A stretch of 64,000 nt of DNA from Phenylobacterium sp. GTDB taxonomy: Bacteria > Pseudomonadota > Alphaproteobacteria > Caulobacterales > Caulobacteraceae. The notes under the pieces are model-generated. The model did no database searches, was not told the DNA's origin, and was given only the letters and a program-made list of their open reading frames with translations. Shown in pieces: positions 1 through 8,046 of the stretch. The DNA lies in assembly GCA_018001015.1 (NCBI GenBank), contig JAGNIV010000009.1, positions 1 through 64,000 of the forward strand, written 5' to 3'. The translations under genes and the position numbers were made by a program. Each line of letters begins with the position of its first letter. The stretch's first letter is position 1.

Positions 1-42
1 ACAGCCCAAAGGGCTCGGGGGATAACGGCCCCTCCACTGACA

Positions 43-72
43 GTCCGCCTGGCGCGCCAACGCCAGGCGGAC
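43..72. terminator. 12-bp perfect hairpin downstream of the phosphotransferase operon
   Basis: A perfect inverted repeat with 12-bp arms (43-54 and 61-72) and a 6-base loop lies just past the stop codon of the leftward phosphotransferase gene. It has no clear T-run, so it could be a terminator, an RNA stabiliser or a dispersed palindrome. The rest of 1-147 holds no gene I can support. One frame of bases 2-25 ends in a stop and might be the tail of a gene entering from the left. Confidence 0.4.
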
Positions 73-147
73 GTCCCGGAAGACATCCGCAATCTACCAC
101 CAGCCCAACAGACAAGGGGGATCGACGTCGTCGACACCTTCAACCCG

Positions 148-1227
148 CTAAGCCCTCCGCAGCAACTTCATCGACTCCAGGTCGGCGGCCTGGGCGCAAT
201 GCCTGCGCGCCATGGTCAGGAACATCTGATCGCCGCGCTCGGTCTGCTTGGTGCTGACCGAGGCGAAGATAGCGGTGAACACCCCCTGCAGCAGGTAGTG
301 GCGGTAGGCGGTCCAGGCGTCGTTCCAGTCATAGCTGACGCCATAGCCGCGCAGGGCGCCCAGCCACTGCTTCAGCAGGTCTTGCTCGTGCTTGCGGCGG
401 ATCTCGGTGGGCAGGCCCGCGCCAATGAAATAGGCCACGTCCAACACGCCGGGGCCCAGCGCCACCGACTGCCAGTCCAGCACCGCCAGGGGCCAGCGGC
501 CGCCCTGGGGTTCGAACAGCATGTTGTCGAGGCGGAAATCCAGGTGCTGCAGGGTCGGCGGTGCGGCCGGGCCGGCATAGAAGGCCCCGATATGGTCGGC
601 GAAGTCCTGGCAGATCGCCATGTATTCCGGCTCCAGCCGGTCCTCGTAGCGGGCCCGGAAGGCGGTGATGACGCCGCCGAACATGGCCGAGATCGCGGCG
701 GGCTCGATGGCCGGGCGGTTGAGGAACTCGACATCGCCGAGCTTCGGATCGGCCCAGCGCGGCCCATGCAGGGCGGCGGCCTCCCGCATCGCCACCTCAG
801 CGTCGGCCAGGGAGCAGCCCACCAGCTGGTTCCCGCCTCGGGCCGGGCCCATGTCCTCCAGCAGCAGGGTGAAATCGTGGGTCTCGGTGTTGATCGCCGC
901 CACGTAGGGCCGGGGCGTGCGGATATCCACCGTATGGGCGACCTCCTGGTAGAACCGCACCTCGTTCAGATAGAGGCCGATGGCCCCGCCGGTGGCGCGG
1001 CTGACCGGATCGGCGGACGGAAACTTGCCCACCACGCTGGCCGGCGCGCCCGGGGCGGGCGCCGCATAGGCCAGGTTGTAACGGACGCTCTCGCCGAGCA
1101 TGCCGTCGCCGACCTTCTGCGTGGTGAAACCCTCGACCTGGGCGGCGACGCCCGCGCGGTTCAGGGCGGCGGTCAGCCAGGCGGCGTCGACGGCGTAGGG
1201 ATCGGTGACGATGGGAAGGTCGCTCAC
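148..1227 (-). CDS. phosphotransferase family protein (aminoglycoside/choline kinase-like fold)
   Basis: Predicted kinase-fold protein of 359 residues that would transfer phosphate from ATP to a small-molecule hydroxyl. The catalytic loop HLDFRLDN (residues 228-235) carries the Brenner-type Asp and Asn, and DWQ near 251 supplies the metal-binding Asp. A candidate ATP-binding Lys lies in VVGKFP near residue 68. The family includes aminoglycoside phosphotransferases, choline kinases and acyl-CoA-dehydrogenase-associated kinases, and the substrate cannot be read from sequence. Its start codon overlaps the stop of the upstream NTF2-like gene by four bases (ATGA), so translation is probably coupled. 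It is the last gene of a three-gene leftward operon with an FAD monooxygenase, which suggests modification of a lipid or aromatic compound rather than antibiotic resistance; that is inference. Confidence 0.85.
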   Translation of the reverse strand: MSDLPIVTDPYAVDAAWLTAALNRAGVAAQVEGFTTQKVGDGMLGESVRYNLAYAAPAPGAPASVVGKFPSADPVSRATGGAIGLYLNEVRFYQEVAHTVDIRTPRPYVAAINTETHDFTLLLEDMGPARGGNQLVGCSLADAEVAMREAAALHGPRWADPKLGDVEFLNRPAIEPAAISAMFGGVITAFRARYEDRLEPEYMAICQDFADHIGAFYAGPAAPPTLQHLDFRLDNMLFEPQGGRWPLAVLDWQSVALGPGVLDVAYFIGAGLPTEIRRKHEQDLLKQWLGALRGYGVSYDWNDAWTAYRHYLLQGVFTAIFASVSTKQTERGDQMFLTMARRHCAQAADLESMKLLRRA

Positions 1228-1574
1228 GCCGCCTGTCCCAGGGTGTGGACATAGACCTCGTTGCGGGCGATGCGGTCGCCGTCCATCAGCACCAGGTCAA
1301 AGCCGCGCAGGGCGGGCGTGGCCGCGTCGCCGATGGTGCAGTACCAGCGCCCGCAGAAGCCGCCCTTGATCAGCCAGACCTCTTCCGGCTCGTAACGCAT
1401 GGGCGGGGTCATGCCGAACAGGCCGGTCAGATAGGCGCCCAGCGCCGCGTGGCCCTGGATGCCGGCGGCGGTCTGCTGGTCGAAATAGAGGGTGTCGGGG
1501 GTGTAGAACCCCAGCAGGGCCTCGACGTCCTTGGCGCTCCAGGCGGCCAGCCAGCGGGCGTTGAACGCTTCCAT
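1224..1574 (-). CDS. NTF2-like / SnoaL-type small protein
   Basis: A 116-residue protein with the pattern of the NTF2-like alpha+beta cone fold. The N-terminal helix has a 'W-x-x-x-W-S-A-K-D' segment followed by 'ALLGFYTPD', as in many SnoaL or DUF4440-type proteins. Such folds act as small isomerases, cyclases or accessory ligand-binding proteins. No catalytic residues can be assigned here. It overlaps the phosphotransferase start (ATGA), and its own start touches the stop of the broken FAD monooxygenase gene, so all three probably lie on one mRNA. The fold is a fairly confident guess; the function is unknown. Confidence 0.75.
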   Translation of the reverse strand: MEAFNARWLAAWSAKDVEALLGFYTPDTLYFDQQTAAGIQGHAALGAYLTGLFGMTPPMRYEPEEVWLIKGGFCGRWYCTIGDAATPALRGFDLVLMDGDRIARNEVYVHTLGQAA

Positions 1575-2804
1575 CAGGCCTCTCCCAGGACGCGGGCGCG
1601 GTGCTCGGGGGTGAAGATTTCGGGCGGCAGGACCTCGGGCCCGGCCATCACCGCGAAGGTGTGGGCGCGCAGGGAGGCGTCCTGGCTGGCGCGTTCGTGC
1701 AGGCTGTCGCGCCGGGCCCGCGCGGTCTCGCCAAACTCGGCTTCCAGGGTGGAGACGATGGCGGCGGTGAACCTCAGGCGGCGCAGGCGCTCGGCGCGCT
1801 CGTCGGCGTAGGGCGTGAAGTCGGCCCTCGCCCAGTCAGCCTCGTCCTTCAGGATGTCGGTGACCATGCGGACGTCGCGATAGGTGATGGAGAGGCCCAG
1901 GCCGATGATCGGGTCGTTCCAGCCGCCGGCGTCCCCCACCAGCACCGCGCCGTCCGCGAGGGGCGCGTCGGTCCAGGCGTCGTTGTTGAAATAGGACAGC
2001 AGCGGCCCGATCGGCGTGGCGTCCGCCAGATGGACGTTGTCGGGGGAGCAGTTCATGCGGAAGGCCTCCAGGAAGGCCTGGGCGCCCTGCGGCCCCGCGA
2101 ACCGGCGGCGCTGATCCAGGCCGTAGCTGCCGTAGAGCCGCACGCGGCCGGACCCTTGCGGGAAGGCCAGGAAGGAGAAGTCGCCCTCCACCCCGATGGC
2201 CTGGACCTTGGCGTCCCAGCCGGGCGCGCCCTCCACCAGCAGGCCGGCGAACATGTGGTGCGGGGCGTCCTGGTGCAGGGGGATGCCCAGGGTCTCGCGG
2301 ACCATGGAGGCGCGGCCGTCGGCGCCCACCAGCAGCCGGGCGGTGGCGGTGGTTTCCTGGTCGCCCTGGCGGAAGGTGACGGTGGGGCTCGCGCCCGCCG
2401 CCACCGAGATCACCTGGACGCCGCGCCGGGCGTCAACGCCCCGCCGGACGGCCTCGTCGAACAGGGTCTGGCAGTGATGGGGATGGCCGATGGCCAGGGG
2501 TCCGGGGACGCCGGGCGCGAAGATCCCCAGGGGCGCGGGTGGCGCGGGCCGCCTCGGGGCTGCGGTTTTCGTCATAGGAGATGTGGGTCTCGATATGGTG
2601 GCCGCCGGCCTGCACCAGCAGGTCATAGAGCCCCAGCCGCTTGACCTCGGTGACCCCCCAGGGCGCGATCCACTCGCCGCGGACCCTGTCCTCGTAGACC
2701 TCGGAGGCTTCCAGCAGCAGGATCTTGGCGCCCGCCTGCGCCATCACGGCGGCCAGGGCGCAGCCGCCGATCCCGCCGCCGACAACGATCAGATCGTAGT
2801 CCAT
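1574..2804 (-). pseudogene. FAD-dependent monooxygenase (PHBH fold), frameshifted
   Basis: The coding sequence is split between two frames. The first part (from ATG at 2804) encodes the FAD-binding start MDYDLIVVGGGIGGCALAA. The second part carries the remaining flavoprotein motifs, LVGADGRAS and LVGDAGGWNDPIIGLGLS, and runs to the stop at 1574. Together they match one flavoprotein hydroxylase or halogenase-like protein of about 410 residues. The total span of 1231 bases is one more than a multiple of three. The reading frames join cleanly if one base is removed from the run of four Gs or four Cs at 2525-2533. This is either a natural one-base insertion that disables the gene or a sequencing error in a homopolymer. 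It heads the operon with the NTF2-like and phosphotransferase genes. Confidence 0.8.
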
Positions 2805-2947
2805 TTGCCAGTTCCGTCCCTTGGCCGGCGCTCTGACGGCGTGGCTCGGGCGATCTGAACAGCCTTCCTTAACGTCCGACAAGCGCCGTTCACCGGGGCC
2901 TAAGCATTGGCCGCCATGCTGCCCGCGAGCTTGGGGCGGAGGACGCC

Positions 2948-4027
2948 ATGTCGATCACTGTGGGCGAGACCGTCGCCGCACCCGCGCCGCGCCGCTATCT
3001 GTGGGGGCCGGCCGCCGACTTCCTGCTGCTGGGGGGCGGGTCGCTGCTGGCCTTCCCGATCCTGCTGCTGCTGCCGGCCGACCGGGTCGCCGCGCCGCTG
3101 GCGGCGGTCATGTGGATGCTGATCAACGTCCTCAATCATCCGCACTTCGCCCATTCCTACCAGATCTTCTACCGGGGCTTCGGGGCCAAGGCCCTGACCG
3201 GGGCCCATGCTCCGGCGCTGCGGGCCCGCTATATCTTCGCCGGGATCGTCGTGCCCCTGGTGCTGGCGGCCTATCTCGGCGGGGCGCTGATGAGCGCCGA
3301 CTCGCGCCTGCTGGGCTACGGCGGCAACGCCATGGCCTTCTTCGTGGGCTGGCACTACGTCAAGCAGGGCTACGGCATGCTGATGGTGGACGCCGCCCTG
3401 AAGAAGAGCTTCTTCAGCGCGATCCAGAAGAAGGTGTTCCTGGTGAACGCCTATGTGGTCTGGGTCTTCTCGTGGCTGAACGCCAACCACCAGGTGAAGA
3501 CGACCCACCTCTGGGGCCTGGACTACTACGCCCTGCCCATGCCGGAGCCGATCCTGACCCTCGCCGGGTTCGCCGCCGCGCTCACGACCGCCGCCACCCT
3601 GGTCGTCATGGGCCGGGCCTGGAAGACCCTGCCCTGGAACGGGGCGACCGCCTACGCCGTCAGCCTCTACACCTGGCTGGTGTTCATGCGGATCAATCCG
3701 CTGTGGCTGCTGGTGATTCCGGCCTTCCACTCCCTGCAGTACCTGGCCGTGGTCTGGCGCTATCAGGGCAGCGTGGAGCGCGCGAAGTCGCCCAGCTGGA
3801 AGGCCGGCATGGCGGTGTTCGTGGCCTCAGGCCTGGCGCTGGGCTTCGTCGGCTTCTGGGCCCTGCCCAACCTGATGGACGCGGTGATCCCCTATGACCA
3901 CGCGGTGTTCGGGACCACGGCCTGCCTGTTCGCGGTGTGGATCTTCATCAACATCCACCACTTCTTCCTGGACAACGTCATGTGGCGCCGGGAGAACCCC
4001 GACACCCGCACGCACCTGTTCAGCTAG
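2948..4027 (+). CDS. polytopic membrane protein with conserved-looking histidine clusters, unknown function
   Basis: A 359-residue inner-membrane protein with roughly eight to ten hydrophobic segments and no recognisable signal peptide. The start follows a good ribosome site (GGAGGA, 6 bases upstream). I do not recognise the family by name. Histidines sit at membrane-proximal positions: HPHFAH (64-69), GWHYVKQ (about 134-140), FHSLQYL (260-266) and IHHFFLDNVMWR (336-347). This spacing recalls membrane di-metal enzymes such as desaturases, hydroxylases or carotenoid oxygenases, but the exact motifs of those families are absent. It stands alone, transcribed away from the broken monooxygenase operon. 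A metal- or heme-dependent lipid enzyme is possible; that is inference. Confidence 0.8.
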   Translation: MSITVGETVAAPAPRRYLWGPAADFLLLGGGSLLAFPILLLLPADRVAAPLAAVMWMLINVLNHPHFAHSYQIFYRGFGAKALTGAHAPALRARYIFAGIVVPLVLAAYLGGALMSADSRLLGYGGNAMAFFVGWHYVKQGYGMLMVDAALKKSFFSAIQKKVFLVNAYVVWVFSWLNANHQVKTTHLWGLDYYALPMPEPILTLAGFAAALTTAATLVVMGRAWKTLPWNGATAYAVSLYTWLVFMRINPLWLLVIPAFHSLQYLAVVWRYQGSVERAKSPSWKAGMAVFVASGLALGFVGFWALPNLMDAVIPYDHAVFGTTACLFAVWIFINIHHFFLDNVMWRRENPDTRTHLFS

Positions 4028-4039
4028 TCGCGTTGGCGC

Positions 4040-4534
4040 TCAGCCCTGGCCAACGGAGCCCGGGCCTGGCAGGACGCCGATCAGTTCGATCTTGAAGATC
4101 AGCACGCTGTTGCCGGGGATCTCGCCGCCGCCCGCGCCCTCTTCGCCGTAGCCGAGTTCCGGCGGCACGTAGAGCATCCAGACATCGCCCGGCCGCATCA
4201 GCTGCAGGGCCTCGATCCAGGCCGGGATCAGGGCGTCGATCGGCATGGCCGCCGGGGCGCCGCGCTCGTAGGAGCTATCGAACACCTTGCCGTCCAGCAG
4301 CTTGCCTTCGTAGTGGACCTTCACCTCGTCGCCGGTATGGGGCTTGAGGCCGGTGGCGGGCCCCGACTGGACGATCTTGTACTGCAGGCCCGAGGGCAGG
4401 GTGACCACACCGGCCGCCTTGCCGTTGGTCGCCAGGAAGGTCTTGGCGGCGGCCAGGTTATCGACGGCCTTCTTGCTGGGACCGCAGGCGGCCAGCATCA
4501 CCAGGGCCAGGGCGAGAACGAGACGCTTCATCAC
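4040..4534 (-). CDS. FKBP-type peptidyl-prolyl cis-trans isomerase, lipoprotein
   Basis: A 164-residue protein starting with a lipoprotein signal peptide (MKRLVLALALVMLAAC, lipobox LAAC at 13-16), so it is probably anchored in an envelope membrane facing the periplasm. The remainder is one FKBP domain. Typical segments are 'GLQYKIVQSG', 'VKVHYEGKLLDGKVFDSSYERG', split here as VKVHYEGKLL and GKVFDSS, then 'GDVWMLYVPPELGYGE' and 'LIFKIELIGV' at the end. It should catalyse proline isomerisation in exported proteins. It lies 7 bases downstream of the threonine ammonia-lyase stop on the same strand but is functionally unrelated. Its 3' end faces the convergent membrane protein gene. Confidence 0.92.
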   Translation of the reverse strand: MMKRLVLALALVMLAACGPSKKAVDNLAAAKTFLATNGKAAGVVTLPSGLQYKIVQSGPATGLKPHTGDEVKVHYEGKLLDGKVFDSSYERGAPAAMPIDALIPAWIEALQLMRPGDVWMLYVPPELGYGEEGAGGGEIPGNSVLIFKIELIGVLPGPGSVGQG

Positions 4535-4541
4535 TGTTTCC

Positions 4542-5744
4542 TTAGACGGCGCGGGGCGGGTAGCCGCTCTCGCGCAGGGCGTCCATGATTTCCTGGGTGT
4601 GCTGGGCGTCGCGGGTCTCGATCATGATGTCGAACTCCGCGCCCTTGGCGGGCACGTCCAGGGCCAGGCGGTTGTGGGCCACCTCGACGATATTGGCGCC
4701 GAGCTTGCCGATCAGCACCGAGACGGTGCCCAGCAGGCCCGGCCGGTCGTCGCCGATGATCCGCAGGGAGACCAGCCGCTCCTCACGCACCAGCTCGCGG
4801 GTCAGGACCGAGGCCAGCAGGCGGGTGTCGATATTGCCGCCGGTGATGATCAGCCCGACCTTCTTGCCGCGGAACTTCTCCGGATAGGCCAGCAGGGCGG
4901 CCAGAGAGGCCGCGCCGGCCCCCTCCACCACGGTCTTCTCGACATTGCAGTACAGCGCGATGGCCCGCTCGAAATAGGGCTCCTCGATCAGCAGCACGTC
5001 GTCGATCAGCGGTCGGGCGATGGCGTAGCTCTCGTCGCCGACGCTCTTGACCGCGATGCCCTCGGCGATGGTCGCCCCGCCGGCGGCCGCGCCGACGCCG
5101 CGCATCTTGGCGGTGAAGGAGGGGTACATGGCCGGCTCGACGCCGTAGATCTGCACCTTGGGGTTCAGCGACTTGGCCACGGTGGCGCAGCCGGCGATCA
5201 GCCCGCCGCCGCCGATCGGGATGGGCAGGACCTCCAGGTCCGGCACGTCCTCGAACATCTCCAGGGCCACGGTGCCCTGGCCGGCCATCACCTTCACGTC
5301 GTTGAAGGGGTGGACGAAGACCAGCTCGCGCTCATCACAGAGCGTCTTGGCCAGCACCGCGCTGTCGTCATAGGTGTCGCCCTCGACCACCACCTCGGCC
5401 CCGAAGGCGCGGGTCTGCTGCACCTTCACGAAGGGGGTGCTGCGGGGCATCACGATGGTCACCGGGATGCCCAGCCGCGCGGCGTGGTAGGCCAGGCCCT
5501 GGCTGTGATTGCCGGCCGAGGCGGCGATGACGCCGCGCTTGGCCTCGTTGTCCGACAGCTGCAGCAGGGTGTTGAGCGCCCCGCGCTCCTTGTAGGCGGC
5601 GGTGAACTGCAGGTTCTCGAACTTCACCCAGACGTCGGCCCCGGTAATCTCCGACAGCGTCCGCGACTGGCGGCAGGGCGTGCGCTCGATGCGCCCCTTC
5701 AGCCGCTCGGCGGCCGCGCGGATATCGTCGATGGACAGGGTCAT
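4542..5744 (-). CDS. ilvA: threonine ammonia-lyase with C-terminal ACT domain
   Basis: PLP enzyme converting L-threonine to 2-oxobutanoate and ammonia, the entry to isoleucine synthesis or threonine catabolism. The PLP lysine lies in FTAAYKERGAL (K52), and the substrate-binding motif SAGNHSQG follows near residue 76. A glycine-rich phosphate-binding loop (IPIGGGGLIAGC) lies near 176-187. After about residue 325 there is a single ACT domain beginning SLRIIGDDRPGLLG. At 400 residues with one short ACT domain it matches the intermediate form common in alphaproteobacteria, not the 514-residue E. coli IlvA with two regulatory subdomains. Whether it is biosynthetic or catabolic cannot be told from sequence. 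Confidence 0.93.
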   Translation of the reverse strand: MTLSIDDIRAAAERLKGRIERTPCRQSRTLSEITGADVWVKFENLQFTAAYKERGALNTLLQLSDNEAKRGVIAASAGNHSQGLAYHAARLGIPVTIVMPRSTPFVKVQQTRAFGAEVVVEGDTYDDSAVLAKTLCDERELVFVHPFNDVKVMAGQGTVALEMFEDVPDLEVLPIPIGGGGLIAGCATVAKSLNPKVQIYGVEPAMYPSFTAKMRGVGAAAGGATIAEGIAVKSVGDESYAIARPLIDDVLLIEEPYFERAIALYCNVEKTVVEGAGAASLAALLAYPEKFRGKKVGLIITGGNIDTRLLASVLTRELVREERLVSLRIIGDDRPGLLGTVSVLIGKLGANIVEVAHNRLALDVPAKGAEFDIMIETRDAQHTQEIMDALRESGYPPRAV

Positions 5745-5792
5745 GATCAGGCCAGGGTGGAAAAGGACGCCACCTCTAACGGCGCGGCGGCG

Positions 5793-6884
5793 TCAGCGCA
5801 AACCGCGCAAGACGTCCACGCGGCGCATGGCCTTGCCCGGCAGCTCCGACATCTTGCCCAGCGGCAGGGCCTCGGCCGCGCGGCGGACGCTATAGGCGGC
5901 GTGACGGACCAGGGCGGCGGGGGCGACACCGCCGACGAAGCCGTGGGTGACCCAGACCCCGGTATTGGCCAGTTCGCGCTTGAACCGGTAGTCGCCGGGG
6001 CCGAGGTCCAGGCGGGAATAGGGCGTGGCGTCCATCCAGCGCAGGATGTCCTGGAACAGCAGGATGCCCGGGGAATAGCGCTCGAACTCCGGATCGTGGG
6101 CGATCAGCCAGCCGTGGACGGTCTGCTTGCCGTGCAGGTGCAGGTGGACCGCGGCCAGGCGGTCGCCGAAGTGCAGGGTGAACAGGGCGGCGCCGAAGTC
6201 AGGATCACGGCGCTCGAACAGGTCCTGCATCAGGCGCAGGGTCCAGCCGGCGTCGAAGATGTCGGTCTGGCCGGTGGCGGCCAGCTGCGCGCGCTTCCAG
6301 GCCACCAGCTGGTCGAAGTCGGCCTGGCTGCGGGAGAAGGCGGTGAAGGAGGCGGGGCCGATCTCGCGCTCAACCTTGCGGCGCTTCTTGTCGCAGTCCT
6401 TCAGGACCGAGGTTCCGGCCTCGCGGCGGGCGGCCTCATAGGCCTCGTAGCCGCCCTCGACATCCACCACGTGCGAGAGCTGGCGGCCCCGCGCGAAGGG
6501 GGCGAACTCGGTCTGGGCCGCGATCATGTGGCAGAAGTCGTAGCGCTGGACGCCCAGGGCCTGGACCATACGGCGCACATCGAGCTTCACGCCCGGCTCG
6601 GCCACCAGGCCCTGATAGTCGCACATCGGCGCGCCCACCGGCATGGCGGTGAGGTGACCGACCCGGACCGGCAGGAAGGCGACGTCACGGCCGTCCTGAA
6701 CGGCGACGGCGACGCGGATCTGACGGGAGGTCTGGCGCTGGACGCGCTCCAGGGTCCGGGCCCAGTCGGGGGACAGGAAGGGCGAGTCGAGGGTGATGTC
6801 GCCGGCCTGCAGCTGGGCCCAGCGCGCCATGCGCTGCGCCGTCATGTCCTGCGGACGGAGGACTTCGATTTGCAAGACGGCCAT
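5793..6884 (-). CDS. GNAT-family N-acetyltransferase, FemAB/CelD (BcsL)-like
   Basis: A 363-residue cytoplasmic protein of the FemAB/CelD-like double-GNAT type found with polysaccharide synthesis genes. The C-terminal half has 'LAAVHLHLHGKQTVHGWLI' followed by 'YSRLDLGPGDYRFKRELAN', the usual signature region of these acyltransferases. In Caulobacter a protein of this type (HfsK) modifies holdfast polysaccharide. This gene is a possible relative, but I cannot assign orthology. It sits next to mannose-1-phosphate guanylyltransferase on the same strand, 84 bases downstream, which supports a role in an envelope or secreted polysaccharide. The donor and acceptor are unknown. Confidence 0.8.
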   Translation of the reverse strand: MAVLQIEVLRPQDMTAQRMARWAQLQAGDITLDSPFLSPDWARTLERVQRQTSRQIRVAVAVQDGRDVAFLPVRVGHLTAMPVGAPMCDYQGLVAEPGVKLDVRRMVQALGVQRYDFCHMIAAQTEFAPFARGRQLSHVVDVEGGYEAYEAARREAGTSVLKDCDKKRRKVEREIGPASFTAFSRSQADFDQLVAWKRAQLAATGQTDIFDAGWTLRLMQDLFERRDPDFGAALFTLHFGDRLAAVHLHLHGKQTVHGWLIAHDPEFERYSPGILLFQDILRWMDATPYSRLDLGPGDYRFKRELANTGVWVTHGFVGGVAPAALVRHAAYSVRRAAEALPLGKMSELPGKAMRRVDVLRGLR

Positions 6885-6968
6885 CCCCGGCGGCGAAACG
6901 CGACCCGGCGACCTTAACCACGAACCCTTTCCGCGAAGTTGCTGGAATCGCCGGGGCGCAACCTCAGA

Positions 6969-8036
6969 TCAGAGCAGCTCGCGCCGGCCTCGGGCCTTCA
7001 GCGCCTCCACCGCGGCCTTGACCGAGGAGGTGGAGGCCCGATGGGTGACCAGGACGACGCCGTTCTCCACCACCACCACCAGGTCCTCGACCCCCGCCAG
7101 CACCACCACGGGGCCGTCGGTGCGGGCGATGTTGCCCCTTGAGTCCACGGCGATGGCGTCGCCGTCCAGGGCGTTGCCGTCGCCGTCGCGGGGTGAGCCT
7201 TCCCAAAGGGCGTGCCAGTTGCCGACGTCGCTCCAGCCGATGTCGGCGCTGACGACGCTGGCGCGGTCGGTCTGCTCCATGATGGCGGTGTCGATGGCTT
7301 CCGACGGCGCGGCGAGGAAGTCCGGCGACAGAGCGATGACGTCGCCGGGACGCTCAGCCTTGGCCACGCCCGCCTCGGCGGCGGCGCAGATGGCGGGCGC
7401 CAGGCGGCGGCATTCGTCCAGGAAGGCGGCGGCGCTGAACATGAACATGCCGGCGTTCCAGCCATAGTCCGGGTCGGCGACGAACCGCTTGGCCGTCTCA
7501 AGGTCCGGCTTTTCGACGAACTGGGCGACCTTGCGCACCAGGCCCTCGCCGGCCCCGGCGCGAATATAGCCGTAGATGGTCTCAGGGCCGGTGGGCTTGA
7601 GGCTGAAGATCACCACCTCGCCGCTCTGGGCGGCCGCCCGGCCAGCCGCGATGGCGGCGTGCATGGCCGGCACGTCGGAGACCAGGTTGTCGGCGTGCAG
7701 CAGGATGAAGACCCCGTCGGGATCGATCTGCGCGGCCACGGCGGCGGCGGCCACGGAGGCCGCGGCGGTGTTACGCGGCGCGGGCTCGGCGATGAGAGCG
7801 CGGGGGCTGATCCCCACCTCCGCGAGCTGGGCCCGCGTCAGGTCCACATGGCCGGCTGCGCAGACCACGATGGGGGGATTGAACATCGGCCCCGTGACCC
7901 GCAGGACCGTGGCCTGGATCAGGGTCTGCGCCCCGCCCAGCCGGTGGAACTGCTTGGGCTTGGCCTGGCGCGACAGGGGCCAGAGGCGCGTTCCCGCGCC
8001 GCCGGACATCAGGATGGGCGTGATCTTCGAGGTCAT
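6969..8036 (-). CDS. manC: mannose-1-phosphate guanylyltransferase
   Basis: Forms GDP-mannose from mannose-1-phosphate and GTP, the precursor for mannose, fucose or rhamnose units of envelope polysaccharides. The nucleotide-binding signature GGAGTRLWPLSRQAKPKQF is at residues 13-31, and 'FVEKPD' and 'NAGMFMF' follow in the expected order. At 355 residues it lacks the C-terminal phosphomannose isomerase domain found in the roughly 470-residue bifunctional AlgA/CpsB type. The stop lies 10 bases after the start of the next stretch and the gene shares its strand with the acetyltransferase downstream. Confidence in the enzyme activity is high. Confidence 0.93.
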   Translation of the reverse strand: MTSKITPILMSGGAGTRLWPLSRQAKPKQFHRLGGAQTLIQATVLRVTGPMFNPPIVVCAAGHVDLTRAQLAEVGISPRALIAEPAPRNTAAASVAAAAVAAQIDPDGVFILLHADNLVSDVPAMHAAIAAGRAAAQSGEVVIFSLKPTGPETIYGYIRAGAGEGLVRKVAQFVEKPDLETAKRFVADPDYGWNAGMFMFSAAAFLDECRRLAPAICAAAEAGVAKAERPGDVIALSPDFLAAPSEAIDTAIMEQTDRASVVSADIGWSDVGNWHALWEGSPRDGDGNALDGDAIAVDSRGNIARTDGPVVVLAGVEDLVVVVENGVVLVTHRASTSSVKAAVEALKARGRRELL

Positions 8037-8046
8037 GATGTGGCGC

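Noticed and set aside
2-25. Frame ending QPKGLGG-stop at the left edge
   Set aside because: Seven codons are too few to support a gene entering from outside the window.
148-1227. Aminoglycoside resistance gene
   Set aside because: The kinase fold is shared by many metabolic kinases, the operon context is metabolic, and no specific resistance subfamily is recognised.
4344-6917. Open frame of 857 codons on the plus strand
   Set aside because: It lies antisense to threonine ammonia-lyase and the acetyltransferase, both of which have clear family motifs. The composition (His, Gly, Ala, Arg repeats) is that of an antisense shadow in GC-rich DNA.
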